This document shows, piece by piece, positions 21,844-33,345 of a stretch of DNA of 64,000 nt. How positions within the stretch are numbered: the first letter of the stretch is position 1; every line of letters starts with the position of its first letter. Source of the DNA: Liolophura sinensis (taxonomy: Eukaryota; Mollusca; Polyplacophora; Chitonida; Chitonidae); assembly GCF_032854445.1 (NCBI RefSeq), contig NC_088302.1, positions 48,762,046-48,826,045 of the forward strand, given 5' to 3'. The notes under the pieces are model-generated. The model did not search any database. It was not told where the DNA came from and saw nothing but the letters and a program-made list of their open reading frames with translations. A program made the position numbers and the translations under genes.

Positions 21844-22766
21844 ATCACAACAAATTGGACAACTTTTTTAAAGACAATTCAGTCAGAATGTTCTCACGTT
21901 TTCTGTACCCATTATCGAGAAGACCACGATGGTGCTGTTGATAAGGAAAACACCAGTATATTTACTGTAGATATGCAAAAGGTTATCCTCCTTCCCAAAA
22001 TGACCATCAAAGAACATTTCTTTGTTAGCAGATTAGTTGTCTTCAATGAGACATTTGCATCAGTAAAAGAAGACGGTGACTTTGTTATTTTGTGGCATGA
22101 GGCTATCAGGGGTAGATTAGGAGTTGACATTGCCTCCACGTATATAAAGTGTTTGTGCCTTTGTGAGACAACTGCACGGGACAAAACAAAAACTGGGTCC
22201 TTTACACGGTGTTGTGTTGGTGTGTCAATCAACCCTGGGGCCCACAAAGTATCACAATGAAGTATTTTGAAAGGGGACACACTTTTATGCGTGCAGACAG
22301 CGTCCATGGCTGCATTGGAAGGAAAATGAAGAAATGTCCCGAGATTTGTAATTTCCAGGACTTCGTAGATTTGTGTGACAAATCGGGAACTAAGATCAAG
22401 CCAATCACAATGCAATACCATGACTTTTATGAATTTGAGGACGGTCACGGTAATAGAAAGTCCAAGAACGTAACGCTACCTCATCTCAGCTCCATATCAG
22501 TGGCAGAATTTCGTAAAGGTTCACGCGCAATGTGGTTTAAGGAGGGTTTTGAAGGAGACTACATGTACCAGGAAGTTGACTTTCTTAAACCCAAGTTCAG
22601 ACTGGACTTTACACCACCAACACAGAATGAACCAAGAGGAATTCCTAGCGTGAAACGCCAGAATATTCTGAAACTGGCCGATTCATTCCCCGCTGCTAAG
22701 AGGAAATTCTGGCAGGAAATTCCAGTAAATGACAACAATGATGACCTTGTTGAACACTTTGGGTGA
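21844..22766 (+). pseudogene. Degraded DDE/RNase H-fold transposase-like gene
   Basis: Two frames together resemble a widespread uncharacterised animal protein family that I associate with the name DUF7869 (from memory, unchecked). Frame 1 shows VDMQKVILLPKM, RLVVFNETFA and VILWHEAIRGR. Frame 2, opening after a TGA at 22164-22166, shows DNCTGQNKNW, then KYFERGHTFMRAD and a C-terminal VNDNNDDLVEHFG ending at 22766. The Asp in VDMQK and in DNCTGQN are candidate metal ligands. The break lies near 22160, where a deletion changed the frame and probably removed some codons. No ATG starts frame 1, and the N-terminal region expected of the family is absent. It lies within the inverted repeats at 21446 and 23261, so it is probably the transposon's own enzyme, now dead. 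Confidence 0.75.
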
Positions 22767-23230
22767 TTCCTAAATATGTAATCAAGCTGCAGTTGCTGCT
22801 ATTCCTCGAAAATGTCTCAGACTGGTAGATTTATTTACCACGGCTAAGATAAAATTCTGGCTGGAAATCACAGCAAATCATGATCTTGTTGATTAGTTAA
22901 AACAGTTGTTTTATGTATTCAAACTACACTTGGTGTTATTTCTCTGATAATTGTTCATGTGTTAGGCAATAAAGTGAAGTTATCACGCTGCTGTTGACAT
23001 ACTAGGCTTTTGTTGATAAAATGTTTTAGTTGAAGGATTGGTTAGATCAGGTAAAACATAGTAAGTCATTTTGTAACCAAATTAAACCAGTAACAATAAT
23101 ATACCTATGTGAGCTGAAAAGGCATCTAATTGTCTTGATCTAAAATGCCGAAATAAAATTTATTTCATATTTTGCAGCTTAATCCTGAAACAAAACACGT
23201 TTCCTTTGTTTCCTCCAATTTGCATTCAAC

Positions 23231-23261
23231 TGACTAACTAGGTTTTTCCAGATTACAGGAG
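23231..23261 (-). repeat. Right terminal inverted repeat of the DNA transposon
   Basis: Mirror of the left end; reads 'aggtttttccag' and ends in 'acaggag', followed by the AAAT duplication at 23262-23265. Confidence 0.9.
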
Positions 23262-23265
23262 AAAT

Positions 23266-24380
23266 GGAAAATAAAATGTTTTGGACCCACCTACCTATGT
23301 GCTAAATAGGAGAGGTCCTGCAAGATAAGTTGAATATGCTTCTGGGCTAAAGGCTTGGACGTCTAGTGTTATAGTGCAATTGTTTTCCGTCGGACGAATA
23401 AACAAATGTTCTTTGAATACTTATGTCCCGAAGCCCTTCATCATTGCAGATTTACCCCCCCCCCCCCCTCTGAAGCGTGCTAAAACAGTCATGGCCGTGT
23501 GCTATAAAATGAAAGGGAGTTAAATTTCTACCATCGAACGTGTGGAAAATCTCTCTAAGCCTACATTTGATCCAGCAACTACGGATAGTTGTCAGAAACA
23601 CATTTTTCTCAACACGTTGTTCTGGTGAGTCAGCGCCATTAATATGCTAGTAAAAATATTCCCTAAAATCTCAGGTGGAAGCTTGGATTCGTAATGTGTC
23701 TAAACACACACTATACCTTGTTTCCTTTAAATTGTCGCCCATATTCAGTATTATGTATATTCATTCTTAAATCAGTAACAGGTATCACCACAAGTTCTGC
23801 ACATTCACTTGTTGGACGTCCATATCATTGCAAAGAAAAGGCAGTTGTAACATTATTCTTATTCATAATGTTAAACCTGGTAAGCATATTTTCTACACTA
23901 TGAACTCATTATCATGACGTTATAATTATTCAAAAACCAGTGGCTTGTTAGATAATTGGCGTGGGGAATAAACTGTTTCACAGCATTCATTCAAAACGTA
24001 ATCGTTTTATTTTGACAAATAGTGTGAGCGATGATAGAATGTATTCTGTTATTAAATTAGTAGAATTAAGTGCTATACTGAAAAGAATGCTCTGCTGCAC
24101 TAACATGATACATTTCAGCATCACTCAGACAACAGACTTTCTGTTAAATTGATAAGATTTTTTTTATAGTAGCAGCATCCCATGCGGTTAGAACCAACTC
24201 AACGTAGTAGCTTGAACAACTGCCTGACTGTACTGGGTTTTCTTAAATAACAGAAATAATTTCCTAATTCTGAAATCTAGAATGTATTCTGTTATTATAA
24301 CAAAATATAATAATAACAATAACTGCAAAGCAAATAAACCTGTACCTTTTGTCGAAAGCTGAAAGATTGAATTTTCTTTC
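23266..24380. other. Intergenic, shared with block B, no gene seen
   Basis: Matches 58770-59775 closely. A C-tract at 23456-23467 is only a few bases long in B. A differs by an extra 65 bases near 23325-23390 and by lacking about 1.05 kb that B has at 59775-60875. Confidence 0.6.
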
Positions 24381-24689
24381 ACTGTGGTGTAGGAGAAGGA
24401 AAATCTACAATCATAAAAACAACTGGAGCCTTAGTTTCATTGGGAAGGCTTTCACTACGTCAGGAACTTACCCATGCAGGATTCTTCGTTGGGACTATTT
24501 TGTTTAGGAAAGCTAGATGGCTGCGTTAATTGTTTTGATCGCCAATCAAATGGATACGATGAAATCGATCCTGTTTAGGAGGTAGAATATCCCTGTAAAA
24601 AAGGGTCGGTTTGCAGTTTACATGTACGTTTTAACTGTAATCGCCAAACTTTATTTAGATCCGCAGGTAGCAGGCTAAACTTTGACGAG
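24380..24689 (+). promoter_or_regulatory. Presumed 5' region of fucosyltransferase gene B
   Basis: The 310 bases before the exon-1 ATG are well preserved between the blocks (compare 60880-61229), although the sequence just upstream differs by a 1-kb indel. They probably hold 5' UTR and proximal promoter. I see no clear TATA box and cannot place the transcription start. Confidence 0.35.
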
Positions 24690-24777
24690 ATGTGGCGTGG
24701 TAGCACTCCAACAACAATGGTCTCCGAAACACAAAAATATAGTCGGTGCTTGATGTTCCTGGCCTTTTGCACGACAG
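24690..24777 (+). CDS. Fucosyltransferase gene B, exon 1 (cytoplasmic tail and start of membrane anchor)
   Basis: The 88 bases encode 29 codons plus one base: an ATG start, a short tail with K/R (Q-K-Y-S-R), then a hydrophobic run CLMFLAFCTTG. The exon ends CAG|GTAAGA, a strong 5' splice site, in phase 1. The catalytic exon at 27969 also opens in phase 1; joining them gives a Gly codon and extends the hydrophobic run with ISILALS, making an anchor of about 18 residues (about 20-37). That is the layout of a type II Golgi glycosyltransferase. The same exon with changes is at 61230-61317. The exon is inferred from phase, donor, anchor and duplicate; no transcript was seen. A second ATG, at codon 10, is also possible. 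Confidence 0.75.
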
Positions 24778-25130
24778 GTAAGACAGAATTTTTACGACAC
24801 AAGTACACTACTAATTCGTATCGCCCCCACTTCATTAATATGCAGATGAGGCACACACATGTACGACAGGCACATTGTTTACTATTTTATCTTAGTAGTT
24901 TTGTCACTTTGTCATTCGGAGCCAGAGTGCCACTAAGCGGTCTGGTAGCATCCACAAAGCCTTTTATGCATAGTTTTACTTGAAGTTCGTTGTCCAAAGA
25001 TCACCGTCATGTCTTTCAGGTTATTCTTGCTTCAAGAAGGAAGTCTACTTGTGCATAGCACAGTGAAGAGTTAGTCATTTAACTATAAACAGTTGTATCT
25101 GTTATACACATATTTACGTGGCTGATGTAA

Positions 25131-25441
25131 TGGGTTTGCCCCACTTTACTCGACAGGTAAAACGCAGGTGTATAGCTTATGTATCTGTTATGCGCGACTT
25201 CACACAACTGGTGAGGCACAGGTGTAAACCAGGTGTATCTGTTATGTCCGTCTTTACAAGACTGACATGACACAGGTGTATAGTAGGTGTTTCTGTTATA
25301 TCCGTCTTTACATAGCAGGTAAGACATAGGTGTATACCAGGTGTATCTCTTATGCCCGTCTTTACACCACAGGGAAATGAAAGCTGTATAGCAGGCGTAT
25401 CTATTATTTTGTCTTTACACGGCAGGTAAGACATAGCCGTA
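25131..25441 (+). repeat. Intronic minisatellite, first patch, gene B
   Basis: About six units of roughly 50 bp based on 'gacaggtaagacacaggtgt' then 'atagcaggtgtatctgttat' and 'gcccgtctttac'. Several contain GCAGGTAAGAC. Between this and the next patch (25442-25916) is unrelated single-copy sequence. Confidence 0.85.
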
Positions 25442-25916
25442 TAACCGGTGTTTCTGGCCTCGGACCCCCATTAATTTTCCATAAGCGACAATGTTAACGT
25501 CTAGCGCTGTAGCTCACTCCCAAACATTCCGTGGCCAATAAGCTTTGGTGCATACCTGGCCCAGCCTTTGAGAAAGAAGCCATAAAAATCTTGACATAGG
25601 TTGACCATCAAAATCTGGACCTTTCCATGCCGGCAGCTGGGAGGCGTGCCTAGCAACGCCAAGGGGACGTCACTCGCAGTGTCATCACTACCTCACACCT
25701 TTTGTCCTCTCACCCAGAATTTCAAAACTTTCATCAATAAAGCTCATACCTCCTCAAAGTTTAGACAGTTTCCAGCTTTTTAATACCAAGCATGCACCTG
25801 TGCACCAAAAATGGACGCCTGGGAGCAAAAAAAGACTTTATACCCTAAAATTCACAAAACTACAATCGTCCCTACCGAAAAACGGAAGTTGTAATGGGGG
25901 TCTGTGTCCTTCTTGC

Positions 25917-26415
25917 CCGTCTTTACACGGCGGGTAAGATATAGGTGAATAGCAGGTGTATCTGTTACGGTTGTCTTTACAGATACGACACGGGTGTTTT
26001 AACACGATTGGTAAGACACAGGTGTATCTGTTATTGGTGTCTTTACAGAACAAGTAAGATACAGGTGTACAATCATTGTATCTGTTATGGTTGTCTTTGC
26101 ACTACATGTAAGACACTGGTGTATCACTTTCGGGTGTTTTTACACAGCAAGTAACACACATGTGTGCAGCAGGTGAACATGTTCTGGGTGTCTTTACTCT
26201 ATAGGTAAGACACACGTGTATCATTTACGGGTGTTTTTACACAGCAAGTAACACACAGGTGTATAGCTGGTGTATATATTCTGGGTGTCTTTGCGCACCA
26301 GGAAAGACACAGTGGTATTACTTATGAGTGTCTTTACACGACAGGTAAGACACAGGAGTACAGCGGGTGTATATATTCAGGTTGTCTTTACATGACAGGA
26401 AAGACGCTATAACAG
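25917..26415 (+). repeat. Intronic minisatellite, second patch, gene B
   Basis: About ten to eleven units, first of the 50-bp kind, then a 43-bp kind lacking 'gcaggtgtatctgt'. The same two kinds, far more numerous, fill 61800-64000 in gene C. Confidence 0.85.
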
Positions 26416-27968
26416 TAGGGGTTACAATATATTACCCCGACACTATATTCTACGCCGCACTGGTTTGTATAACGTACTGACACTTAGGTACACTTGGCTT
26501 TTTGTTAAGAACAGAGTTGACAGATGAATATGAAAAAAGTTACTAACACAAATATGAGTTTACTTAGTATCCCTGTTGCATGTTAAAGGGGAAGTTCAGT
26601 ACTAATTCCATAGGCCGGTCAATGTAGAAATTATTTTCTGGTAATCGGCACGATGAGGAGTTACAAAGTCAATAATCACTGCGCCCAAATGACACCAGCT
26701 CCTTGTTCATCCTGCCCTGCATTTAGTCAGCACCGACACAGAATCTAATTTGGAAAAGAAGGGTATAAATAAATTATGAATACAACGAGCTCAGTCACAA
26801 TCCGTACACTGGCAGGGCTAAACAGTAATTTGTAAAGAAAACGATACTGCACCCGACTGTTGAAGACTATTATAGCTAATACCGGAATTAAGTTACATTA
26901 CATACTCACTATTTTAACAAAGCCAGCAACCAGTGCCGTTATACAGAGACAAAAGGGAAACAGCAACAGATTTAGTTCATATTTAATATACAGTTATAGA
27001 ATCATATTTGAACAATCATGGCAAACGAGCCCTCGGAAATTGAGATGCCGTTGTCCCCTTTTAGGTGTCTAGAGTTCCAGCATTTATTAGGACAGTTAAT
27101 AGCATCGAAAACACTGTGTTGATTAAACTCACTTGACTTAAGTTTCGTATAACTGAATACTGGGAGATACCAGATACTTAAATAACTAAGCACAGTTAAA
27201 TGTTTTCGGCAGACATTGAGGCGGGCAATAGTTGTTGGTTGTGTATTGACAAACGAATGGCATTTAACGGCCGTGTGTTCTGCAATACGCTTGTCTTACG
27301 GTCAAAACCGTATTATCTCCATGTGATCAGGAATAAACTCATGGTCACATTTAGAATTAACAACGCTTCATATATGTGAGTGGCGTTTCTAGAAGGTCAT
27401 TTAATATCTGTTGAACATTATTATATAGTGTTCATGATCCCTACGATAAATTGTCTAACCCTCTGTTTTATCACTTTTTAGCTCATGGGTCCAACCAGTC
27501 TGAACTTCTTGAGATTTCAGTAGTTCAGCCTCGTGAGAGTTAAAAAAGCACTCAAATGATGAATACATCATAACTTTCTAACAGATGAAGTTCGTCAAAG
27601 TGGTTTACAAAAGACAAATGTTCCTCATTGAGCAATAGTTCCTTCTTGGCATTCGCATTAACACAACCGATAATTTAACCGATCTATCTCTTATATAAGC
27701 GTTCAGACTGAGCAAGTGCATGGAATATACACACTACATCTCGGTCATGAGTCGTTGAGGTGAACACCGGCACACAGGTAGTAAAACAGAATAGCTTGTA
27801 CTGACTTTGTGCAAACGGACCAAAGGGAAATTCCCTTTTGTCCACCAGTGCAAAGACAGACGACAGCCCCAAGATTCAAACCCTAACAGAGTCGAACGGT
27901 CACACAGCTTACTCAATAGATATACTATGGTATGACATTATTATTCCTTCCTTTTTTCTTCTTAACAG

Positions 27969-29167
27969 GTATCAGTATTTTAGCTTTGTCAACACAGTTC
28001 CCAAGTAAAGCCTTTATACACCATCGCAGATACGGTATCTTTAGTCAAAAGCCTCGGACATCAGCAATGAACATTACAAGAACGTTTACATTGTTCAAAG
28101 TTAAAACACAGGATGGGTTAAACACGTTTCTAAATCTAAGGAATTTATCGATGGTACCTAATACGGAAAAGACCAAATTCCCAACAACGCAAGGCGGGTT
28201 TTTGAAAGCCATGTCAACCGTACTTGTGACTGTGTTAGCAGAGCAAACTAAGGATCATCCAAACAACCCCATTAGCAATGAGTCTAATACGGATTTAGCC
28301 CATACGAACCAATCGTCTGTGCACAAGTCAGTTTATTTATGTGTGGATTTAAATGGACGTTTAGGTAACCAGATGTTTGAATTCGCCTCACTTTTGGGAA
28401 TAGCTCGTCATCATAGCATGACGCCGGCAATCCCCAAAGACAGTCAACTGAGAAATATTTTTAATGTAAATGTCACCGATATAGACAAGGAGATCTCCTC
28501 TGGATTTACTCATATTGGTCAAATGCGTGATTGCGATTTTGATCCCATAAGTGCTGATTTTGGATCAAACTTGACAATGTCCGGTTATTTCCAGTCATGG
28601 CGATATTTCTCTAACGTTTTTCCAGAACTTCGGAAACAGTTTACATTCAAAGATGATATTGTCAAACGTGCTCGATTAGCACTTGAAACCTCTATACAGT
28701 CACAGCATCCTCATTTTTCTCTGGAGAATGCAACACTTGTAGGTGTTCACGTCAGACGTGGGGATATGGTACAGCCTGAGATGATTCAATTTGGCTATGC
28801 TGTTGGAAGTAAAGGCTATCTTTTCCGGGCCGTGGACAACTTTAGGAGCAAATACAGGTCTGTGATGTTTATTGTGTGCTCTAACGACATGGGATGGACA
28901 AAGGAGAAATTACCTCATCAGGTCTCCACGTTTATCACCGGCCAGGAGGCTGAAGTGGATATGGCGATACTGTCGTTGTGTAACCACACCGTTATGACCG
29001 TAGGTTCTTACGGCTGGTGGTCCGCCTTTCTGACCGGAGGGACAACTACCTATCAGATACAACAGACGATTCCGGGTACAGAGCTGGACAAGAGGTTTAA
29101 CCTGACCGATTATATGCTACCGGACTGGATCGGCATGTATCAGAACAGTGCCGCTGGCGTGCACTAG
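27969..29167 (+). CDS. Alpha-1,2-fucosyltransferase-like (GT11), gene B, catalytic exon
   Basis: Same enzyme family and Golgi role as gene A. The acceptor AG is at 27967-27968, and two bases complete the Gly codon from exon 1. Numbering from the upstream ATG at 27932, the conserved blocks are NGRLGNQMFEFA at 141-152, HVRRGDM at 273-279 and GSYGWW at 358-363, all intact. With exon 1 the protein is about 428 residues: short tail, anchor, stem of about 95 residues with N-x-S/T sites, and the catalytic domain. The stem is much shorter than in gene A and unalike. The frame also stays open back to an ATG at 27932 that would give a hydrophobic start, but that stretch is the pyrimidine tract of the splice site, so I prefer the spliced form. 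From about 28591 to 29130 it is nearly identical to gene A, consistent with gene conversion. Confidence 0.88.
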
Positions 29168-29340
29168 ATATTGCATAAATATTGCCTTATGACTCTAATA
29201 TGCTTCCATCGTATATCTTCATTTATCATCCCTTATAGAGTGGTCTGATGCAAATGTCAGAATGAATGAATGAATGATTATGGCTTAACATCACATCGCA
29301 AATGTCACAAAGGTGTAAAGGTATTTATAGCGCAACCATA

Positions 29341-29455
29341 GCAACTTGCGGATGGCTCTGTCCGGTTTCTTTCTACCATAATCCTGGCAGTCGTCGTATA
29401 AGTGAAATATTCTTCAGTACGGCGTGAAACACAAATTAAAATAATAAATAATTAA
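29341..29455 (+). mobile_element. SINE 3' part downstream of gene B
   Basis: Body and tail of the common SINE in plus orientation, ending in 'attaaaataataaataatt'. The tail contains ATTAAA and AATAAA (29443-29448), the only canonical poly(A) signals close after the gene B stop. Confidence 0.75.
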
Positions 29456-32219
29456 ACATATGTTCTCCATAAACATCCATAATGTTAAAATGTACTCCCC
29501 GTTTACGGTTATGGCATTCATAGTACCTAAGTGACTACAGCTTCATGCGGGCTGAAATTTTGTATACCGAAATGAGCTTAAATTAATAACACGTTATCAT
29601 CGAAACCTGAGCACCTAGTAGAAGTCTTCAAGGTCATCACTGGTCGGTCATTTCAGACTTTTGTCTATGATACACTATCCTATAAGCATCACTGATGTAG
29701 TTATCACATTTGTAGTAAACTGTATTCCGGGTTATGATGTACCATATACAATAATGACACTGAAGACATGTTCATTTTTAATCCACACCTACACACAGGA
29801 TGTTTCTTAAATGCTGCTATTTTCTATAACCAAATATGTGAATTCTTCCATGTCAGGGCACAACAACATGCGACGAAACGTTAAATCTGGGCTACAAATT
29901 AATACATACCACTACCTATGTATCAAATTATTTTTTGTGTAATTAAGGGTAATTAACTTGTATTTAACAAAGTGAGCAACAACTCAAATAAACCAGCCTA
30001 GATACCTTTGTGCCTTATGTAGTGAGTATTTGACTGGGCTATTTTTTTTTTAAATACAACAAGAAGAACATCATATACATGTATTTATTTTAGGATTATA
30101 TTCCATAACTGCTCGCGTAAATGCTTAATAAGTAACAACAAGCTACCAGCACCCAGGACTATACAGAATTAGAGGAAAATGCAATGGCACCATCTACACG
30201 TCATCGGTCTAGACTGGTTCAAAATGCTGTCTTTGTCATCGCATTTAATAAACAATCGCAGGTAAAAAATATGCAAAGGGAGCACGCTTTGGAGATGCCT
30301 ATTCTACCAGCAGAATGCCGTTTTACGCAGGGAAGCAATCTATCAGCCAAAACCGGTAAAATCAATAAGCAGATAGTTTCCAACAGACTTTCTGTTAAAT
30401 TTAACAGATTATTTTTTTCAGTGTTTGCTCTAGCATATTTCTAAAGTAATTATCTTTTGATTGTTTAAATATAACTGCGTAGGAATTTCCCCAAATATTG
30501 TCGTTATAGTGATTGGCCAATTGATTGTTGCTTACATCATACTCGATATTTTCTTCACTTATACGATGGCGGTCTGTTTTATCGCTGGAGGAAATCGGAG
30601 TGCTCGGTGTAAACGGTAGATGTTTTGCAGGTTACTGACTAGCATTCCGTCATGTGACTTATAGAGAACCCATACCTCATGTATTCATGGCGACTGACTT
30701 GCCGAAGTAATAAATACCATCTTGCCAATCAGTGTTGTGTCAAACAATCCATACGTAACCAAGCACTAAAGTTTCCTTCGAGATCGTAGATGAAGTTAAT
30801 TGCTACTACCATGACAAGATGTGTCTTTAACGTGCATGGTATAATGCCTTTATGAAACAGAACTCAACCATGTCTCTGACTGCATTCAGATATTTCCTCA
30901 TGTAAGCCAGATATCGTGACAAACGATCAGTAAATACCGCGCTAGATGCAGTATAAATATGTGAGAAAACAGGCGGTTATGGCATTTGAAGGTAGATTAG
31001 TTTGCATTAACTACTTCATAAAGGAGAGTAAATTACAAAAACTCAACTTAAGTTTGGAAAAAGACATATAGATAATGCACTGATGTTTCTGTCTTTACAT
31101 TCATTACGTATGTTTTGTGTTACGTGGGAAAATAGAGAAATAAATCGCAAAATGAATCGCAAAGATGTGTCATAAAATCGACGGTGGTTATATAGATTTG
31201 TGGATTCCTACACGTGAGGTAAAAGGTGAACCCAAAGCGCTACGTAAAGTATAATAATTCAGTGGTTATCCATATGTATATTAATATTTCAATGAACACT
31301 GCCGTTAAACCAGTCAAACCTAAGTGAGGGCTTGCCGGGCATCCACCACCTACTAGCACAAACACATTGCCATATATGATTTACACAGTCAAACACGTAA
31401 AGCCGTAAATCATCAGCCGATAAAAGCCTCATTTCCACACTTGTTTTATTGTAACTTAATGCCCTCAGGAATTTTGTGGGTAAAGTTTAAATTCAGACGT
31501 TTCAAATGTGTAACTGCATGGGAAGTGTATGAAACTTTTATAGTTTGAATTATATCTTCCTGAGATATAAAGCCCCGTGTTAAATCTTTCATAATTGGTG
31601 AATATTTACATCTATCATGTGTTCCTCTATAAAGAACATACACATGTAAAACGTTTATTATATAATTTTATAATTATATGATTATAAATTTTCCACTGGC
31701 CTCTGGACACCCTAGCTGCTTGCACCACAACCATTCACCACACGTGTTTACAGAACTTTGTTTGCCCAGTTATATTTAAGAACATTAGATTTGGGCAATG
31801 CTGAAGCTTACATGTTGGCGTTTATTTGTTTGAAAATATAGTCTGGTTTATATTTCTTTATCGTTTATTTGGTCATGGCCAGGTGATTACTGATGGTTTC
31901 GATTCGATTAAATCACGCAGTATTAAAAAAACAAAGTGAACTAAATCTTCTTAAATCTAGGTGAAAATAAAGTTATATTTTGGCTTGTTTGCTTTTTATG
32001 GCTGAAGCTGTTTAAGCACTGCATCAAATGCCTCTTGGTCCGCAGATGTGGAGAGAGAGCACGTATGGATAAACACCTGGCGCGTGTTTCCGCACAGTCC
32101 CCGCGTGATTATACGAGGCTTTTTTGTAGGTCAGTCTACGTTAGACGTGTTTGTATTTCAAGTGGACAAATTGACGTTGTGTACAAAGTAGTATACAACT
32201 TTAAAGGATCAACAAAAAG
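29456..32219. other. Intergenic, no gene seen
   Basis: AT rich. The only recognisable item is a very diverged SINE at about 30537-30660. A frame at 30184-30444 has no family resemblance and no splice or duplicate support. Confidence 0.5.
30537..30660 (-). mobile_element. Diverged SINE relic
   Basis: 'ttcttcacttatacgatggc' and 'gcaggttactgactagcatt' fit the SINE body with many differences. No target duplication visible. Confidence 0.45.
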
Positions 32220-32292
32220 TCTGAATAATAGTAATAATATTGATAATAATAATCATCATAATAGTAATAAAAATAATAATAATAATAATAAT
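32220..32292 (+). repeat. (AAT)n imperfect microsatellite
   Basis: About 70 bases of 'aataataataat' with scattered changes. It causes a spurious Asn-rich open frame. Confidence 0.9.
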
Positions 32293-33231
32293 ATAGTAGT
32301 AATAGCCATAAGAACTGTAAATTCTGAAAATTTGAACCTATGACTATGACTAGGTTAAAAGGTTAGATTCGGACTATATACATTGTGTGATCTGGCCGAG
32401 GGGAAACGTTGTCTAAAATAGGTCTGCCCAAGCAGCGTACTTTTCCGTTATTTTCTGTAATACGTCACTGTTTCTGTATAGATGTGCTCCTGAAGCAAAT
32501 GTTCACAAGGTATACACTGTAACATTTGATAACGATGTCTTTTTACACAGCTTGCCATGTAGCACACCTGAGCACGACTCGCGTGGAATGTGTCATTTCA
32601 CACATCGTTGTGAGACAGTCCGATGTCCTTTTAGTTTACGTGTAATTCTTGTCAGTCACTTCCAATTAACATGAAGTGCTTTATAGCTAAAATACTGCAA
32701 GATGCATGTATTATGTCATATGTACGCATTCCTTCGCTTTGTTATTGTCGTTTTATCTCAAAAAAATATCATGGTCTTGTATTAATTTAACCCCGTCTGA
32801 AAATTAACTTTTATTATTACTATAATCAAAAGTGTCTGTTTCTTTTTTTCTTTCCTATCGAAAATTGCCTTGTCATCATTTTAGCTGTTGGTTTCCCATG
32901 GGTTTCATCTACCACCATTCAGAAACACAAGACTGTTAAAGCTCTGTGACATTATTTATAGAAGTCGTGATCTGACGGGGATTGTTTGCAGGGACTGCAG
33001 CATTGGAACAGTGTAACGACTCATTTTGATCAGCGTGTCACAACACCGTGTACTGGTTATAGTATCGGATTCCACAGCCTGTTCTGCATGACCGGGTATC
33101 ATGGGTAACAAGTGCAAATTCGCAAGAGCTTAGACACCATGCAGGACTGAAGCTCCTAGTTGAGCAAATCTTTAATACCACTCCCGGGCCAACCGTTTCT
33201 CATAAGGTGGTTCCATACAATGATAATCTAA

Positions 33232-33345
33232 TTATTTATTTATCTATCTGATTGGTGTTTTACGCCGTACTCAAGAATTTAAGACGGCGACCAGCATTAT
33301 GATGGAAGAAAACAGGACAGAGGCCCACGACCATCCGCAGGATGC
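33232..33345 (-). mobile_element. SINE tail and body, truncated
   Basis: 'gattggtgttttacgccgta' through 'cacgaccatccgcaggatgc'. The tRNA head is missing and a short internal deletion follows 'actcaagaattt'. Confidence 0.75.

Larger units (their letters stand above)
21446..23261 (+). mobile_element. DNA transposon, 1816 bp, with terminal inverted repeats and broken DDE-like gene
   Basis: The ends form a 31-bp inverted repeat with 29 matches, beginning CTCCTGT and running through ATCTGGAAAAACCTAGT. Both sides carry AAAT (21442-21445 and 23262-23265). Block B has the unoccupied site with a single AAAT (58766-58769) in matching flanks, which proves both the boundaries and the 4-bp target duplication. 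Inside are a hairpin-forming 5' region and a degraded transposase-like gene. A 4-bp duplication fits Sola-type and a few other superfamilies; I cannot assign it with certainty. Confidence 0.9.
4800..25080. repeat. Segmental duplication, block A (partner of 48230-61600)
   Basis: Many stretches match block B in the same order: the 90-bp array (4.8 kb with 48.4 kb), the tRNA-like element (5682 with 49041), the 23-bp minisatellite, unique sequence from 14.2 kb (with 52.1 kb), the 18-bp array (20.3 kb with 57.7 kb), and the first exon of a fucosyltransferase (24690 with 61230). The offset falls from about 43.5 kb to 36.5 kb because the copies have different insertions and deletions. The block is the upstream half of one tandem unit that also holds the gene. 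Ends are approximate. Confidence 0.85.
24778..27968 (+). other. Intron 1 of fucosyltransferase gene B
   Basis: Starts GTAAGA at 24778 and ends in a long pyrimidine tract plus AG at 27967-27968. It contains two patches of a minisatellite whose units hold GTAAG donor-like sites (25131-25441 and 25917-26415). The rest (26416-27968) shows nothing else recognisable and does not resemble the matching intron of gene A (59-2663). Confidence 0.65.

Noticed and set aside
21912-22448. Minus-strand 178-codon frame over the transposase-like gene
   Set aside because: The plus strand shows conserved family motifs; the minus frame shows none.
27932-27968. ATG at 27932 as the true start of gene B with its own hydrophobic N-terminus
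   Set aside because: The hydrophobic codons come from the pyrimidine tract before a good acceptor; gene A lacks any such start, and an exon with matching phase exists at 24690. Not fully excluded.
32035-32343. Asn-rich 102-codon frame
   Set aside because: Half of it is the (AAT)n microsatellite; no other support.
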